DNA from: Diadema setosum
Lineage: Eukaryota > Echinodermata > Echinoidea > Diadematoida > Diadematidae
Reading direction: 5' to 3'
DNA: 64,000 nucleotides
Assembly (NCBI RefSeq): GCF_964275005.1
Contig: NC_092705.1
Span: forward strand, 1,564,071-1,628,070
Shown: positions 36,901 through 51,500 of the stretch, piece by piece
How positions within the stretch are numbered: the first letter of the stretch is position 1
Layout: the number at the start of each line of letters is the position of its first letter
Made by a program: the position numbers and the translations under genes
The notes under the pieces: model-generated
What the model saw: only the letters and a program-made list of their open reading frames with translations
Told to the model about the DNA's origin: nothing
Database searches by the model: none

Positions 36901-37753
36901 CCCCCCATTTCTTGATAAGACTGACAGGACAGGAGACCTATTTGCTCTTCCCCTTTCATAGACATTCAGATTCAGCATGTCTGATCTTGGATCTGTCCTG
37001 ATCAGTGAATAATTGTATACCAATATGCACATCAGGTCATGACATGATAAAGTATAGAGCCTATGTATGATAGTAGTCCATATCACTTACCAGTGGACTG
37101 AAGTTTCATCTCAAAGTACGCCTTGTCCTGGACCAATGGGGCGTTGCCCAGTGCTCCTCCAGTTCCACATATTCTTCTTCCTGACTTCACTATGACTACA
37201 TCATTCCCTGTGTTACAGAAGAAAAAAAAAAGAAAAAAAAAATATCATTAATCTAGGACTGTTAGGGTCTCAGATTTGCTGCTTTGAATAATTAAATCAC
37301 TTTTGAATTTTTAGCAGTAGTCAGTGTGATACATGATGTTCAACTCACAAGCCAAATTATGTTCAAAGCTAAGCTGACTTTATCTTTAGTAAATTTGTAT
37401 CATGAAACACCGTCAGGCCAGGGGCTGAAAGATAGAGGTCTATCTATGCAGCTGCTGCATGCCATGGCAACACACAGCACAGGCCACAGTGCAGTACCAG
37501 TGCAAATGTAAAAGCCAAAATTGCAGGAACACTCAAATATACACATATGGGACTAAGCATACACTACTCCATTATGTAATTTAGAATTTAGAGACACACC
37601 TATGATCATGATCATATATCTGTGTAAGAATGCATATTTACCCATATGTGAAGTATCGAGAACAACTGTTGGTATCTCCTTCAGAGGGACATGACCACTT
37701 CCGAACCCTGCTCTCCACGGAAAGCATCGAAAACAGCAAAAGCAAGCAGCCAT
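33928..37753 (-). CDS. SPRYD7: SPRY domain-containing protein 7, complete, five exons
   Basis: Exons in transcript order: 37753-37642 (ATG), 37207-37091, 36028-35868, 35109-35007 and 34025-33928 (TGA). All borders are GT/AG and phases agree, giving 196 aa, the same length as human SPRYD7 (CLLD6/C13orf1). Start MAACFCCFRCF…GSGHVPLKEIPTVVLD; then GNDVVIVKSGRRICGTGG, WGIGLATRKSNLNRVPLG, GITYDHMELNFYKNGE and QFSEFYHTPPSGFDKIMFEQ. Each block aligns with the human protein. The SPRY fold covers almost the whole chain; such domains bind short peptides in partner proteins, but the partner of SPRYD7 is not established. Its Cys-rich N terminus (CFCCFRC) is shared with vertebrates (CCLRCC) and could be lipidated, which is inference. 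It is transcribed away from COG6, with the two start codons 4.1 kb apart. Confidence 0.96.
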
Positions 37754-38152
37754 TTTTGGCTCATTTCTGTGAACACAACTCCGGAGCTGCGCTGGCTGCT
37801 GAATTAATTATAGAATCTCTTCAACAGAGGGCGTACCGCAAAACAAACTTTCTGCTCCCCGTTTCATACAACTACGGATTGGATCTTTTTGTGCAATTTG
37901 AATGGGAGCTAAAATTTTAAACAATGAATTGCCCTTGCACTTGATTAAAAAGATAATGAAGATGTGTTAAACTCTTCCATTTACCGAAAGCAAATAGACA
38001 TAGGCCTACAAACAAACAAACAAACAAACAAATAAACAAAAGTACAAAACAACAACAACAACAACCCTCACACACTTAACTTAGTTTATGGATCGCCATC
38101 ACGGATCGTTCGGGTCTCACTTGGGTTTGATTTCACAAAAAGTTGATAATTA

Positions 38153-38260
38153 TGACAGCAACTCTTGCTGGAATGGCAATTGTCATGGTAACGACAAGAA
38201 TCCAGTCTCCTGATTGACTGTTGCTATGAAAAGTTGCATTCCAGCTGAGAGTTGCTATCT
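38153..38260. mobile_element. Small hairpin MITE (AGCAACTCT…AGAGTTGCT)
   Basis: AGCAACTCTTGCTGGAATGG at 38157 is mirrored by CATTCCAGCTGAGAGTTGCT ending about 38255. The loop includes GTCATGGTAACGACAAG. No coding sequence. Confidence 0.6.
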
Positions 38261-39689
38261 TTCTATCTTTATGGGGCCCTGCTCTGAGAATGATTAAATC
38301 CCTACCGACTGAAAATATTGAATTAAAATAAAAGTGTAGAGAACAATAAGTAGAAAAGGCATTGTTAGATAAGTACTCTTTCAGCGGTGGTATAAACCGT
38401 TGAAATTGAGTGATCTTGTTGTTCTTTTTATTTATGTTTCGCATATTGTTAGACATAATTATTATTCTTTCCGTGAGTCCTATCTGATTGTTATAAATAT
38501 CTATGGGCCTATGATAAGCGATGTATAATTATTATGAACGTACAATGTTAACTGACAAAACTTTTTTAAAAGAAAGTAGGACTTATTGCTTCATGCACCA
38601 ATGGTGAATATTAAATCCCACTCTCAACATTTTCTAAACGTGCAGTGCACGTATAATTAGGCTTAGCAGCTCAGATAAGTGCACTCCAAAAAGGAGAAGA
38701 AGAAGAAAAAACGCTCTAAAAAATAGATATAATCCTTTATAATAATCGGCAATAATCCTTTGTATAATTTGACATCATATACTCAGATTGATTTTCATGA
38801 AATATCGTAATCTCGGGCAAACAGACAAATTGGTCTGTTTCTATTTTTACCAATTATTGTCAAAGTGAACTGAATGAACGCAATAGATACGTATTCCCAC
38901 TTATTGATGAACGGGGGATAGCTTTAGAAAGTTTTACGCCAGTTGTACGCGGGAACCTGAATCTTAGCCTTGACGGTCATCATGTTTGGTCAATTAGTTT
39001 AGCACGGGTCGCGCAGAACGCTTTTTGCTGGCTTTGTTTTGTTCTGTGTTGTTTTGTTTGTCTGTTTGTTTGTGCGGTTTTCATCTCTCAGGCCACCCCC
39101 CCCCCCCCCGGGGGGGGGGGGGGAGGGTTGAATTGAAGAATCTAGTGGGCGAAAATCTATGAAAGTCATGATGGGTTTTGAGATCGCTGAATAATTTGTT
39201 CTTTTTCTTTCTTTCTTTTTTTATTGCACCCTCTCCCCGTTCCGGTATAGGCCTGACAGTAGTGGGCAATATCCTCCACCAACTTGATGTCAAGATCAAC
39301 ACCACTTGATGGGAATCCCCTATGTAATGTGGAACAAAAATCCCGGCAGAACTCTGAATGATTACATGTGCTATAAGGTGATATCAAATGACGTTCTCGA
39401 AAATAATCCAAAATAACAGTTCATTCATTTTCATTTCAAAAAAAAAAAAAGTTGCAGATAATGGGAGTGGGGCTAAATGCTTTGAAATACATGTATGGAT
39501 GATTATCCAATGAAAGCAACAGAGTAGTAAACTCAGTTGTAGGGCCTACCAGGCCCATGAATTAAGTGTGAAACTCACGCTTCATAGAATGAACGCAAAC
39601 AGGAAAACTAAAAACATGGATTTCCATCCACCACAAAAGTACCACTAACATTTTTGGGGCTTTTTTTAAGTATCAGAATTAAGTTTTTG

Positions 39690-40650
39690 CACTTTTATAA
39701 CTGAACTTCAACAATATGGTGCACACTTTTGGGGGAAGTATTTTGAAAATGTTGAATCAAAAGTAAGAAAAATTGAGAATGGCTTATACCATATAGCGGT
39801 ATCTGCAACTTCTTTTCCCGCGCGTCTTCATTGTCTAAGTCTATGGAGCTGGACCAGTGGGAGAGGGTGTGGATCTCTTGCAGTTTAGTAATGAAATACA
39901 ATCTGGTGCACACTTTTAGGGGAATGAAAAAAAAAATGGAGAATGTTCAATCCCAAGTAAGAAAAGGAATATTCAAGGTGATACGTGAACGGCTAAAATT
40001 GGGTAGGTCATCATTATGTGTCTGTCACGCTCTTTTTCAGGTGTTTACTAATATACGCGGCAGGATCGACATAAGGGGGGGGGGTACTGTGTGGGGGTGG
40101 AGGTATCCTCCTCTCACGCAAGGGAGCATTTTGCATTTTTCATCTTGCATTGGAAAGTAAAAAAAAAAAGAGAACAATCAAGGCAATGTGAAAGACTAAT
40201 AAGTTATCTGTCATCGTCTCATGCGTCTCCGTCTCGAAGTTAACAAGTGTGGAGATGGACAGAAGGGGGAGGGTATTGAAGGGAAGGGGTAATTCCCTCA
40301 TATACACGAGAGAGCTTTTGCATTTTTAGATGTGAAAATCAACGATCTGTATACAGGAGTATACTTTTAGCAGAATGTTAAGAAACTTTTCAATCAAGGG
40401 AGTGATAAACAAATATTCAGGACAATGTGGAATGGCTATATTGTGGATTTCCGCGTGTGCGACTTTTCACTGTGTATAGGCCTATAAGAAGTTTATGGAG
40501 GAGGAACTTGCTGAGATTGTTGCCGGGAGTGTAGCAGGGATACTTGAACAAGATGGAGCTCTTGAAATTCACCGATCTGGTGCACATAATCGGGTAGGAT
40601 TGAGAAAATTTGCAATAAAAAAATAAGAAAAATAATTGAGGAATGCGCTA
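39690..40650. repeat. Degenerate tandem repeat, about five units of roughly 200 bp
   Basis: Recurring blocks are TGGTGCACACTTTT (39718, 39904; decayed at about 40360 and 40580), TTCAATC…AAGTAAGAAAA, and ATTCAAGG(C/T)(A/G)AT followed by GTGAA…GGCTA. Unit spacing is about 185-230 bp and the units have diverged strongly. G-runs and A-runs interrupt it. No coding sequence. Confidence 0.5.
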
Positions 40651-40740
40651 GCTAGCAGTAATGGGTCCCGTACAGGGATGGCTTCCCCCTTTTTGCATAA
40701 TCCTTAGGAATACATAGGGTCCAACCACTTTGGCCCCCAC

Positions 40741-40866
40741 TTTTTTTTTTTTTTAACCCCGAAAAACGAAGTGGCAAAGGGAAAAAATATGCCTTTTTTT
40801 TGGGGGGGGGGCAGCTGAAGTGGCACCAGAATGTTGCAATGAACCCCCCCCCCCTTTTTTTGTGTG
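40741..40866. repeat. Homopolymer-rich patch (T, A, G, C runs)
   Basis: T-run 40741-40754, T/G run 40793-40810 and C/T run 40845-40861. Frames are meaningless here. Confidence 0.6.
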
Positions 40867-41849
40867 TGTGTTTTGCTTGTTTGATGAAACCCGGAAGTGG
40901 CATGAGAAATTATAATGATAATGTGCGCTCCTTTCTTCTTCTTCTTCTTCCGATTAAGTCTGCCTCCTTCAATAGACTGAAGATTCTTGCAGACTGTGCT
41001 ATTTACATTATAATACAATTTATTTACAGATATTTACAAGCACATATAAAATTTGACGAAAATAACTAGCCACTGTGATCAACCGTTAGACGGTTTCGAA
41101 ATGATCCCACAGATGGCGCTGAAACAATTTCTGACGACAGGGAATTCCAGTTCCTTACAGTTCTTGGAAAGAACGAATGGCGATGCGATTCAGTTCTCGA
41201 GTATGTTCTTTCCGTGTGTACGTGTACTAAGATTATTTGTGATCCAAGTGATGATATCCGTAGTGATGGTTACAGCATACATTTATGTTTATACCCCATT
41301 ACCGAATCACTGTATGCGTCTCTTGTAAAACGTTTAAAAGCACCTTCCCGTTAGAGGCAGAAGAAAATTGTTTTTAGGGATCAGAATATCGAAATAAATA
41401 ATAAAGACGAGGAGCGTGCGAGACGATGAAGCGGAAGCTGACGATGTTTATTTTATGACGATTTTGATGATGATGATGATGATGATGAATAAAAGGGGCG
41501 ATACATGAAAAGAAAATAATTCATTATTCATTAAAGAAGAGGGAAAAAAAGAGGGGGGGGGGGGGCAGGAGGGGGGGAGGGATGATTGTACATGTATGTC
41601 ACACCACCACCTTGTGAGTTGGGGGATGCAAACTCCACTCTCCAGCTCCATCTAGTGATGTTGCAGCAGTATCATTTTACGTCCCGTGCAGGTGTCATCC
41701 CCGGCGGCGCGAGCCGACCCGCCTGGCGCCTCCCATAACCAAACCAAGAGTGCAGTGGTGCCACGTAACACGCCAAGGTGCGTAAATTTCCACCTGGTTG
41801 AACTGGGTCCTGACAGTATCTGTTACGTGAAAAACAAAAGGACGTTATC

Positions 41850-44800
41850 ATGTCTACCAAGCCCACAGAAGGACAAAGTGATGCCCCTCAAGGCACAAGT
41901 AACCCACTGTCCCGCAAACTCAACAAAATTCTGGAAACACGCCTCGAAAATGACAAGGTAAACACGCACGCATACAGTAAGAGGTCCATCTGTAGTCCCA
42001 AACGTTTATTTGTATGTGTGTACAAGGTTTAGTGTAACCTCCAGCCACATGCCACAATAAATTTAATTGTTGATATTACGTCATGTGTAACTAGGGTTCT
42101 GCTGCATATTCTGGCATAATCGTTCAAAAAAAAAAAAAAAAAAAAAGAAGAGAAAGAAGAACAGGACATTATCTAATTATCTTTCAAGGCTTCCTTACAA
42201 GTTTGAATGTTATTAGTGTAGCTTAAGTAGTGATACTCACAGTGATAGTGTCTAAATTTATATGACTTTAGAATAATTTGGTATGCATGCATGGTGGGTC
42301 TGGAAACAACTTATAAACTAACCAATGAGAATCTACAATGTAAAGCCTAAGTCACATATATTATAGGTTCTATGATTAAGCAGTTACACCTGCAAGTTGC
42401 AAAGTATCCTGAAAGAATTGAATGTATTGTTATGATTGTGATTATACAATGACAATGTACCTACCCATATGATAAAGGCCACATAATCATTTATTGAATG
42501 TTGTCTTTAAAATGTTTTCAACTTTGGCAGGTTGATGTGAAGGACACTGACATGGATTAATGAATGCAGGAATAAATTAATCAAATGTTGCTTCTAATTT
42601 CATCACTACTGGATATTTTAAAACACCTGTATATGTGCAGATAGAGATGTGTAGAATCCAGGCTTGGATTAATGAACATTTGAATGTTAACCTGTTCCTG
42701 TTCCTGTAACGGTAAGGGACGGGTTAAAATGTTTCTTCTAATTTCATTCCCACTGGATATTACATTCTTATAGATGTTTGTTTTCTAACCTCAATGCATT
42801 TTTTTTTTTAATGTGTCTGTTAATTAGGACACCCTGGAAGCGCTGAAGGCACTCTCCACATTCTTCACAGAGAACAACCTTCGAAGCAGAAGAAACTTGA
42901 GGGGAGATATCGAGAGACGGAGCTTAGCCATCAGTGAACAGTTTGCAGACGCATTCAGTGTTGTCATCAATGTAAGAATGATACACCTATGGTAATTCAA
43001 GATTTGCCTAATAGATAAGTGAGGAGAAATCTATTGGAAGCCTCTACACCAGATTTAGAGCGTGCTAAATTCCAAATTCTGTAATTGTAAGATTTGCTTT
43101 GAACGAATCGATAGGGGAAACTAGAAATGTCGCCACGGCGACTGGTGTATGCCTCCGCCATAATACATGGTTCTCCTAATAGGTCTATAGTACAATGTCT
43201 TGACAATGTGTGATGACAGTTTCACACAATTGGCAAAATATTAAAATGACAGGTTTGCCACAAATGTGCTGAATGTTCACTTTCCTAGAACTAGGTTCAA
43301 TTGGATGAATGATTAAAACGTCAGAGTGCAGGTATTTGGGGGAACTGATGATTTTCACTTGACTTTTGACCCGTTTACAAGTTTATGCATTGAGTAATTT
43401 TCAAGGTATTGAGAAAAAGTATAATTTCAGTATCAAATGGTAAAATAGGGTGGATCGAAACCTGGCCTTTGACCTTTGACCCCACAGTTCCAAAGAGAAT
43501 CACTGTTAGGTAGAACATGCATAAATATGTAAGTTTCATGACAATACCTTGAGTTATTTTTGAGATATGGAGGAAAAAGTGCAATTTAGCACTTTCACTT
43601 GACCTTTGACCTTTTGACCTTTGACCTTTTGGCAAGAAACTTCCCACAGAATATATATTGGGGCACTTCAAGTCAAAATTATGTCAAAAACATGTTCATC
43701 CTTCCCAGGTTTATGATACAGAAAAGAATGAACACAATCCAAGAAATATTAGAATTGCTATAGCAACTTAAAGGGCTGGTTAGTAACGTTACGAAAAAAG
43801 GACATGACAAAAAAATCAATGTCTTGTAACAAGAAGTGTGCAAAAATTCAAGTTACTTCAAACAAAGTGTTGCATTAATTTCAATTATTGCATCATGACA
43901 AATGTTCATGCAAATTTTTTTAGCAGTTCGACCAATAATTTTTTAGCTAGACCCCCAAAAGCATGGTTAGTAACGTTACGGTTAGTAACGTTACATTTGT
44001 CCGGAGTAATTCCGCAGGTCATTTCACCCTTTTGTAATTGACAAAATGTCACATGACTTCTGGAGTATTTAAATGTATTCATCTTTTACCCTTTAGCAAA
44101 ACTTTTAGGAAAAAATTTCAAAGGAACCCACTGTAATTTGCATTTAAGTGAATTTCAGCGTCCCCAGTCCCACATGTTCATTTTAAATGATGGTTTTAGA
44201 TCTCACAAAATCAATGAATACGAAAAATAAAGTCTACTGAATTTGAAAGACCCTAATGATTGGTGAACATCCATGGCATTAGTTGATACCTAGATTAAAG
44301 GGTAAGATAAAGAGGCACATTTCTTTTATCCATGTCATGTCCACCTAACTGCGGAATTGCCCATTGGGTTATACATGCATACATCAAGTTTTAAAAAAAT
44401 CCTTCAGGCATTGCATAAATATAAGGAAAGTAGTTATATTTTGAGGAGTTGACCTTGACCTTTGACCCCTGACCTTTGACCCATGACCCCCAACTTCCCT
44501 AGATAATCACTGCCCATCGGTACAAGCATATATACTAAGTTCCATGAAGATACCTTGAACCATTTGCGAGATATGGAGAAAAACATGAAATTTCAATTTT
44601 TTTTTCACAAAATAACCTGTGACCTTTGACCTTTGACCCTGTGACCCTAAAATCCACACATAGTATCATCCCCCAAGGATATACCCTCATACCAAGTTTG
44701 ATGCAAAACCACCACACGGTTCTTGAGCTATCGACAAAAACAAAACGGGACGGACGGACGTACGGACGGACGGACGACCCGAAAACATAATGCCTCCGGC

Positions 44801-47800
44801 CACTTCGTTGGCGGAGGCATAAAAACATTAAATTATTAGACAACACTTATGTCTGGGCATAGCAAAGTTTATGAAGCAATGTGTTCCTTTCATAGATATT
44901 GCAGTTGTTTGTAATTGATACATAGATTATTTCTTGGCACTCTGAAGATGGGGTAACTAGATGCACTTAACTGTGCCTTTATCAGCTGTAGAAAACATTT
45001 AAAATGTAAAGTTGTCTCACTGGAAGACAACATATTTGGTCATGAGCAGTATAACTGCATTAATTGCATCAACTTCATTAGCAATAGCAAGTGTAAAAGA
45101 GGTAGTTATTTCAGTTACCAGGTGCATATTTCAATCTTTCATGCACATATGCTCTGCTTAGGTCGATAGTGCCACAAAGAATATTTAGTGTGCTATTACA
45201 CTATCAGTAAAAACATAATCTATGGAGTAGTCAAGTCATACTATGTATAGAACAGGTTAGAATCATAGCTTTGTGTAGACTTTACACCCATGCACTTTCA
45301 TCCATTTCTATCTCTTCAGCAACTAGACAGTATCAATCAAGATGTAGAGGCAATGAATAACAGCTGTCAGGACATGACCAAGAGACTGAAGGTAAGACTA
45401 GTAGGTGTACTTTCTGGGGAGCATGATATGGTCAGTGAAACTTGTGTGTGTTGGAATAGCAGACCATAACTGAGACTCTGTTTCTGAGGTCATGGTTTTT
45501 AGGTTGATCTCAAGATTTTTTGACAAATGGCAATTTTTTTTTTTTTTTTTTTTTTTACTGGTAATCAGTACTGCATTTTGCACTCACACATCAACTGCAG
45601 GTCCTGAGTACATAACACTGATGGCCGTTAATGCTGCCACAAACATTGGCAAAGCTTTGAGGTGAACATACAGCAGTACATTGTATAATCACAGCCGTTA
45701 GCGACGTAAATCCTCATGAAGACATGTGAAGGCATTACCATCTATCTGAAGTGTTCTTTTTGACACATGATAAGGTGGATGTTCATATAAGAAAATAAGC
45801 GAGCATTTGTACAACTTTTGGTACCAAAATTAAATGTCAAATAAATTATAGTGCACATTGCAAAAAAAAGAAGAAGAAATTTATGATGAATTGTTGCAAA
45901 ATATTCCATCCTGGTACAGCAAATACAAGCTCCTTCTTTTTTTGTGTGTTGAATCTGTGTATGCAAACTCTTACATTTACTTCACTCCTACCAACACAGA
46001 TACATGCTACTATCACCCACACAAAGTAATTAGTGAAATGATCATATGTTTGGTTCCTGTGCAGTGTGTAAGTATATTCACTATCATTATTTTATTTGTT
46101 TGCAGGCTGCCAGAGACCAGACATCAGATTTAATTAATAAGACCACAGAGCTCCAAAAAGAAGGGTGAGTAATTCAGCAAGCCATTCAAAATTGTGGCAT
46201 ATTTTGTGGACATGAGCATCACATATTATTGAAAATAAGGGAGAAAGTATGTAGATATATTTTTCAAAGGGTGATTATGTTCTATTGAAGGTTATGTCTC
46301 ATAGTGCTAGATACAATGCACCAATTTACAAATAGCATTTAATGATAGAGGTAAGGAATCAAAAGGAAGGAAATGCAATAACTAAGTTCCTCTTTAGTCT
46401 TCATATATTTCTGAATAACATGTAGTGGTGCAGTAAGGAAACATTTTGTTTATTCTATTTGTGTTTGTTGTATATGAATTATTGTCTTATGGTATTAGAT
46501 TATCTCCAATATCTGCAACCATACTTTCTGATATACTGTAACATAGAGTATGTTGTTCCCATGTTGTCATCACCATTTATTTTAATGCCAAAAATGTCAG
46601 AAAATGTCCTAACTATGAAAGCATTCTTCAGCCCAAATCAATGTGAGAAATAGCATACTTAATATTAATTAACCATGGATGTCTTCTTTCTTTCTCGCTT
46701 TGTGATGCCTGGCATCGCTTTGGCCTACAGACAAAGGCTGGACATGAGGGCCAGGGTAGCGGATGCGTTCCTCTCCAAGTACCAGCTGAAGCCTGAGGAG
46801 GCGAGAGTGTTGAGGGGCACAAGAGATGGACACCTCCAAGAGGTAGGGGGACTTGTGACATCATCATTGCCTCATCTTATTTGCATACATTTGGATTTGG
46901 ATCATTAGCTCTGTTTTTGTGAAAAACATGAGAAACTGCAATTCCACTCCTTTTTTTTTGGGGGGGGGGGGGGCATCCTATTGAAACTTTCTGTATTTTA
47001 GTGCTGTTTGATTCTACTCTATCTATAATTACCTCTGCCAAAGAAGGAGATTATGTCTTCATTGGCATTTGTTTGTTTGTTTGTCTGTGTGCAAAATAAC
47101 TCAAAACGTTATAGACGGATTTGTATGAAACTTGCAGGAAAAGTTGATAATGACACAAGAAGCAGATGATTAAATTTTGGAAGTGATCCGGGAACTTTTA
47201 TGGATTTTTAAAGGATTTAAAAAAATCTTTTTGCAGTTAGGGTCAGTGATCTTGAGAGTTCAAGCTGTGCATATATTTGAGGTTTTGCATACATGCTCCA
47301 AAGCACGTGCTCTGCTCGGGCAAGGCGTCGTGCAGCAAACTGATGACGTAAATTACTGTGTATTGCTGCTTACACTAATTACTGTTCACATGTCGTTATG
47401 TTACTTTTTTCCACTTCTACAGGAATTTTTCCATTCCTTACTGAGGGTGAAGCAGATCCACAATGACTGCAAAGTTTTACTAAGAACCAACCAACAGACT
47501 GCTGGGTAAGATTTGATCCTCATGTCAAGCCTAGTCCCATTTACTGATTATTGTAAGTCCAAAAAAACATGTAACATTGGCCAGCTCTTGAAATTATCTA
47601 TTGATTATGCAGTCAGTGATTGCTTCCATTGTGCTGTAACATCATCAGATCAAATCAGAATTCTAGTCTTTCTCTCACTTTATCTTGATGTGATTTAGTT
47701 TCAAAAGCATGTGTCTTAGTTCCTGGCAAATTGTTACATAACTACTCTTATATGTTTCTTGTCCTCAGAATTGAGATAGCTCAACAATGCCTCAACCACA

Positions 47801-48481
47801 GTCACCATTAATTAGAGCCAAAATAAATTAGGTGTAACTTTGAAGCAATCTGTAAGCAAGTGGAGATGATACCTACAGACTGTACATACATTTTGTTCAG
47901 AGTTTGATTTTGGATGTTCTGTATTTAAAGAATTCTGATGCACTTAATAATGTAATTGATGCATATAATGCAATTCATGGATTTATATGTAAATATCTGT
48001 GTGTATTTCCCATTGTTTTATCTTATTTTATCTGTTTGTCATAATCAGATTAGAAATCATGGAATCCATGGCCCTCCATCAAGAAACAGCCTATGAGAGA
48101 CTCTATCGCTGGATTCAAGGTAAGAAAACTTTGTGTAGTCTCATACAATTCTTTGTGGTGTTGCATATTTCATTTTTATTTTGTATTGAAGTTTGCGATT
48201 AATCTCAAATACTCTCAGCTTGTGAAGGTTTATCAGGACTTTTCCTCTATGCAGACATATTGCAGTATCTCAAGAAGTCCCTCATTCAGTAATCATTTGA
48301 ATTTTTTACCTTTGCTGTTTTTCCAAGGTGAATGCCGCAGCATGACAGCAGACACTGTAGAAGTGACTCTACTTCACTGTAAGGCCATGGAGGCACTACA
48401 GGACAGACCTGTCTTGTTCAGGTGAGATTTTGTATTTATGTACTTCTTTTATTTATTTGTTTATTTATTGATTTATTTATT

Positions 48482-48512
<31 letters not shown>

Positions 48513-51500
48513 CTTTCTATTTATTTATTTATATATTCATTCATTTATCCATTAATTTCTTCATTTATATATTTATGTGCACATTTCTTATTTATCGTTA
48601 TTGTTATTATTATTATTATTTGTTGTTAAAAGTTTTGTTCATCAGAAATAACATTTTCTCTATGTCGAGAGACATATGTAGCGGTACACATGTTCTAGTG
48701 TTGATCATCACAAATCTGGTCAAATCTTCTAATGAACAGCTACTGTTTGTATGACAAGTACTCCTCTTGCTTTGTTTTGTTTTATTTTGTTTTTTCTGGA
48801 GAGTATGTCTTTTTCTGTCCTTTGAAGGTGGCTACAGTGCAGTGCAACCACACACCTTCAGCAGTCAGTCTGAGATATTTTTGTTGCAATTTGCAGCAGT
48901 CTGGATGATTTTACCTTTTGCTCCAAATCTTTTTCTCGACTCTGCCCCAGGTATGCCCTCGATGAATTTGGCACCGCGAGAAGGACAGCCATGGTGCGAG
49001 GTTTCATCGATGCGTTGACTCGAGGAGGTCAGTATTGGGCAGTGGACACCGACATTGTTGAGCCAGTGTCATGCATGAATAGTCCCTTGGATGAGTGCAT
49101 TTCCCCACATGTCATTATTTTTGTTTGGCCAATCATGACAGTGTTGAGTGAGAAAGGATACAGGGTGCTCAGATTACAACTAATACGCTTTTAAAGAAAT
49201 GTTGTTATAAAAAAATACAGAGTCAGGTCCCCAAATTTTGTAAATGTATGATATATTTGTTTGGTTGTAACCAGATTTCGATGTTAGGAAAGAAATTTGC
49301 CATTCCCGAGGACTTTGTTATAAGTGGAGTCGCCTGTTTACTGAGAGATGTACATGGTTCTCTATCTACCGGTATTGTCATTTTACACTGACTGCCGTAA
49401 AAAAGGAACATAATATATGGAATGATGAAATGGCCCTCTATCTCAGTGATCATGTTAATTCAATTGCTGAGTCTTGTTTTAACTGAATCATCAAACTTTA
49501 TTTCATGTCTTTCCAAGTCATGCAAAAAGTAATGAATTGTTCTGACATTGCTGGTGATTACAGGCCAAATAGCCAACTATTGACTAGCTTTTCTTCCCTC
49601 TAAATCTCCCCTCATCAACAAACCTGTGTAATTCTCAGACTTGAGTCTTGTTTCTGTGTTTTAGTGACAGAGAATAAGGGAAATGCAGACAAGTAAAATG
49701 AAAAATCTTTGAGGTTAGCATTCTTGACACACACTTAAAGTTTGGAGCGTTGCAAGTGACATTAAAACTATGTTTATACACTTGCATCCATTCTGTTTTA
49801 GATACTTTTGGTGTGTTCAAGAGAATGTTTTAAATTCTGCTGTAGATAAAATAATTAGGGTAGATGAATGTTGACAGAGTAGTGGCGAACAGTCAAGCTG
49901 TGTGCTCCGCCAGGAATTGACTCATCTCTTGTCACAATTTTTCTACAGGTCCAGGAGGAACGCCTCGCCCCATCGAGCTACACTCCCACGATCCCATGCG
50001 ATATGTTGGTGACATGTTGGCATGGTTACACCAGGCCTCCGCCTCGGAGAAGGAACACCTTGAGGCCCTCCTCAGGCTAGCCACAGCACAGTGTGAGTAA
50101 CAAGTGGACATTGGTCTTAGTATGTTCAATTGGAATGTCATTGGCCCGATTTGGGTTGTGGAGGTGTTTTAGTGTGGTGGATGTGTGCAGTACTTTTATC
50201 AAGAAGCTTGAGGATTCAAGCCCCACTGTGGGATTATAAGTTTGTCATTGAGCAAGATACTTTATATGCAAGCCTTCTCTCTAGCTAGATGTAAAAATGG
50301 GTATTTGGGAGAAAATGGAACATTTCTGCTTTGTTTTTGTTTCTTTAATTCTGTATAGGATTTGTGTGCCATGAAGTGGTTACCTGACTGATATACTGCT
50401 TTGGGAGTAGACAGAGTGTACAACAGGTGCTCGATTTGATTCCTGTGCTATCAATTATAATTCTTGTGATGGTTGATGATTTTGTTTCTTTTTCCCTTCT
50501 GTTTTCTAGCTCGAGACGAGGAAATTCAGGAAATTCTGAGTCACATCACAGAGGGAATTTGCAGGCCCTTCAAAGTGAGTCAGAGTATAATGTATTTGTG
50601 ACCTGTCGCTATGTTACCCTGAATAAATCATATACCCTAGAGCTATTAATGAAAAATGCAATATTAAAGTTACGTGAACCTCGTATTTATTCAAGAGTGT
50701 GCTGTTTGCTGGCATGATGATTGCCGCCATCTTTATTATGCAGATCAACGATGTAAAACTAGTTAAACCTCAGTCATTGGAGATCACATATTTACATGCA
50801 AGTTTCCATGGCTAGCTAGCAAGCAAATTTTGTCTATGAAGAATCATAGTGGAGTAGGGGGAACCAGCCATGGACAATGGCATTGTTTTGATAATTTTTG
50901 ACACATGCACCATATGAATCTGTTTATTTTAGATGTTTGTAACACGGCAGATGTGTAAGCGCAGGTCCACGCAACAGCCCCTCTTGAATCCAGGGTTCAC
51001 ATCCCTTAAAAGTTATTCTGGTGATAAAAGGCCTTGAAAGTTAGATGTATGTAGAAATAAAATATTTAATATTTCTCTACCTCCTGCCCAAATTTCAATG
51101 TCTTAAAATGTCTTGAAACGTTTACTGGTAGATTTTTGTGAAGCTTCTTCCTTTCACACAAGTTAGATGTCTAACCTTAAGTTGAGTTAATGAGATCATA
51201 TGGTCAGAATTTCCTGGAAGCCATTTCAAAATCAATCCCAAAATATTCCAACAAATGTCATCTTTACTCAGAGGAAGGTCAAAAATTGTCAAAGCAAGGA
51301 GTGGTGTGCATATAAAGAACCATTAGATGAGTGCTTTTGCTGTATGGTTTTATAATTATAACCAGTAATGCTCACACAGTGTGTTTTTCCCCCAAATTTG
51401 AAATTAATGCTAAGATACTCACTTTTGCTTTGTTGAACAAGAATGAATTACATAACGGGACTTCATTCAATATTCAATATGTTTTTTGTTTTGTTATGTC

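Larger units (their letters stand above)
37754..41849. other. SPRYD7–COG6 divergent intergenic region
   Basis: Both promoters must lie here. Near SPRYD7, 37760-37900 is unremarkable apart from CTCCGGAGCTGCGCTGG. Near COG6, 41680-41740 is GC-rich (CCCCGGCGGCGCGAG) and may be the core promoter or 5' UTR. In between are CAAA repeats (38008-38038), a small hairpin MITE, a C/G homopolymer palindrome (39097-39122) and a degenerate tandem array. At 4.1 kb it is too wide for a compact bidirectional promoter. Confidence 0.4.

Noticed and set aside
37754-41849. Compact bidirectional promoter for SPRYD7 and COG6
   Set aside because: The start codons are 4.1 kb apart with repeats in between; separate promoters are more likely.
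42520-42560. Extra COG6 exon after TTTGGCAG (GTTGATGTGAAGGACACTGAC)
   Set aside because: It runs into a stop within a few codons and has no suitable donor; skipping it gives the conserved protein.
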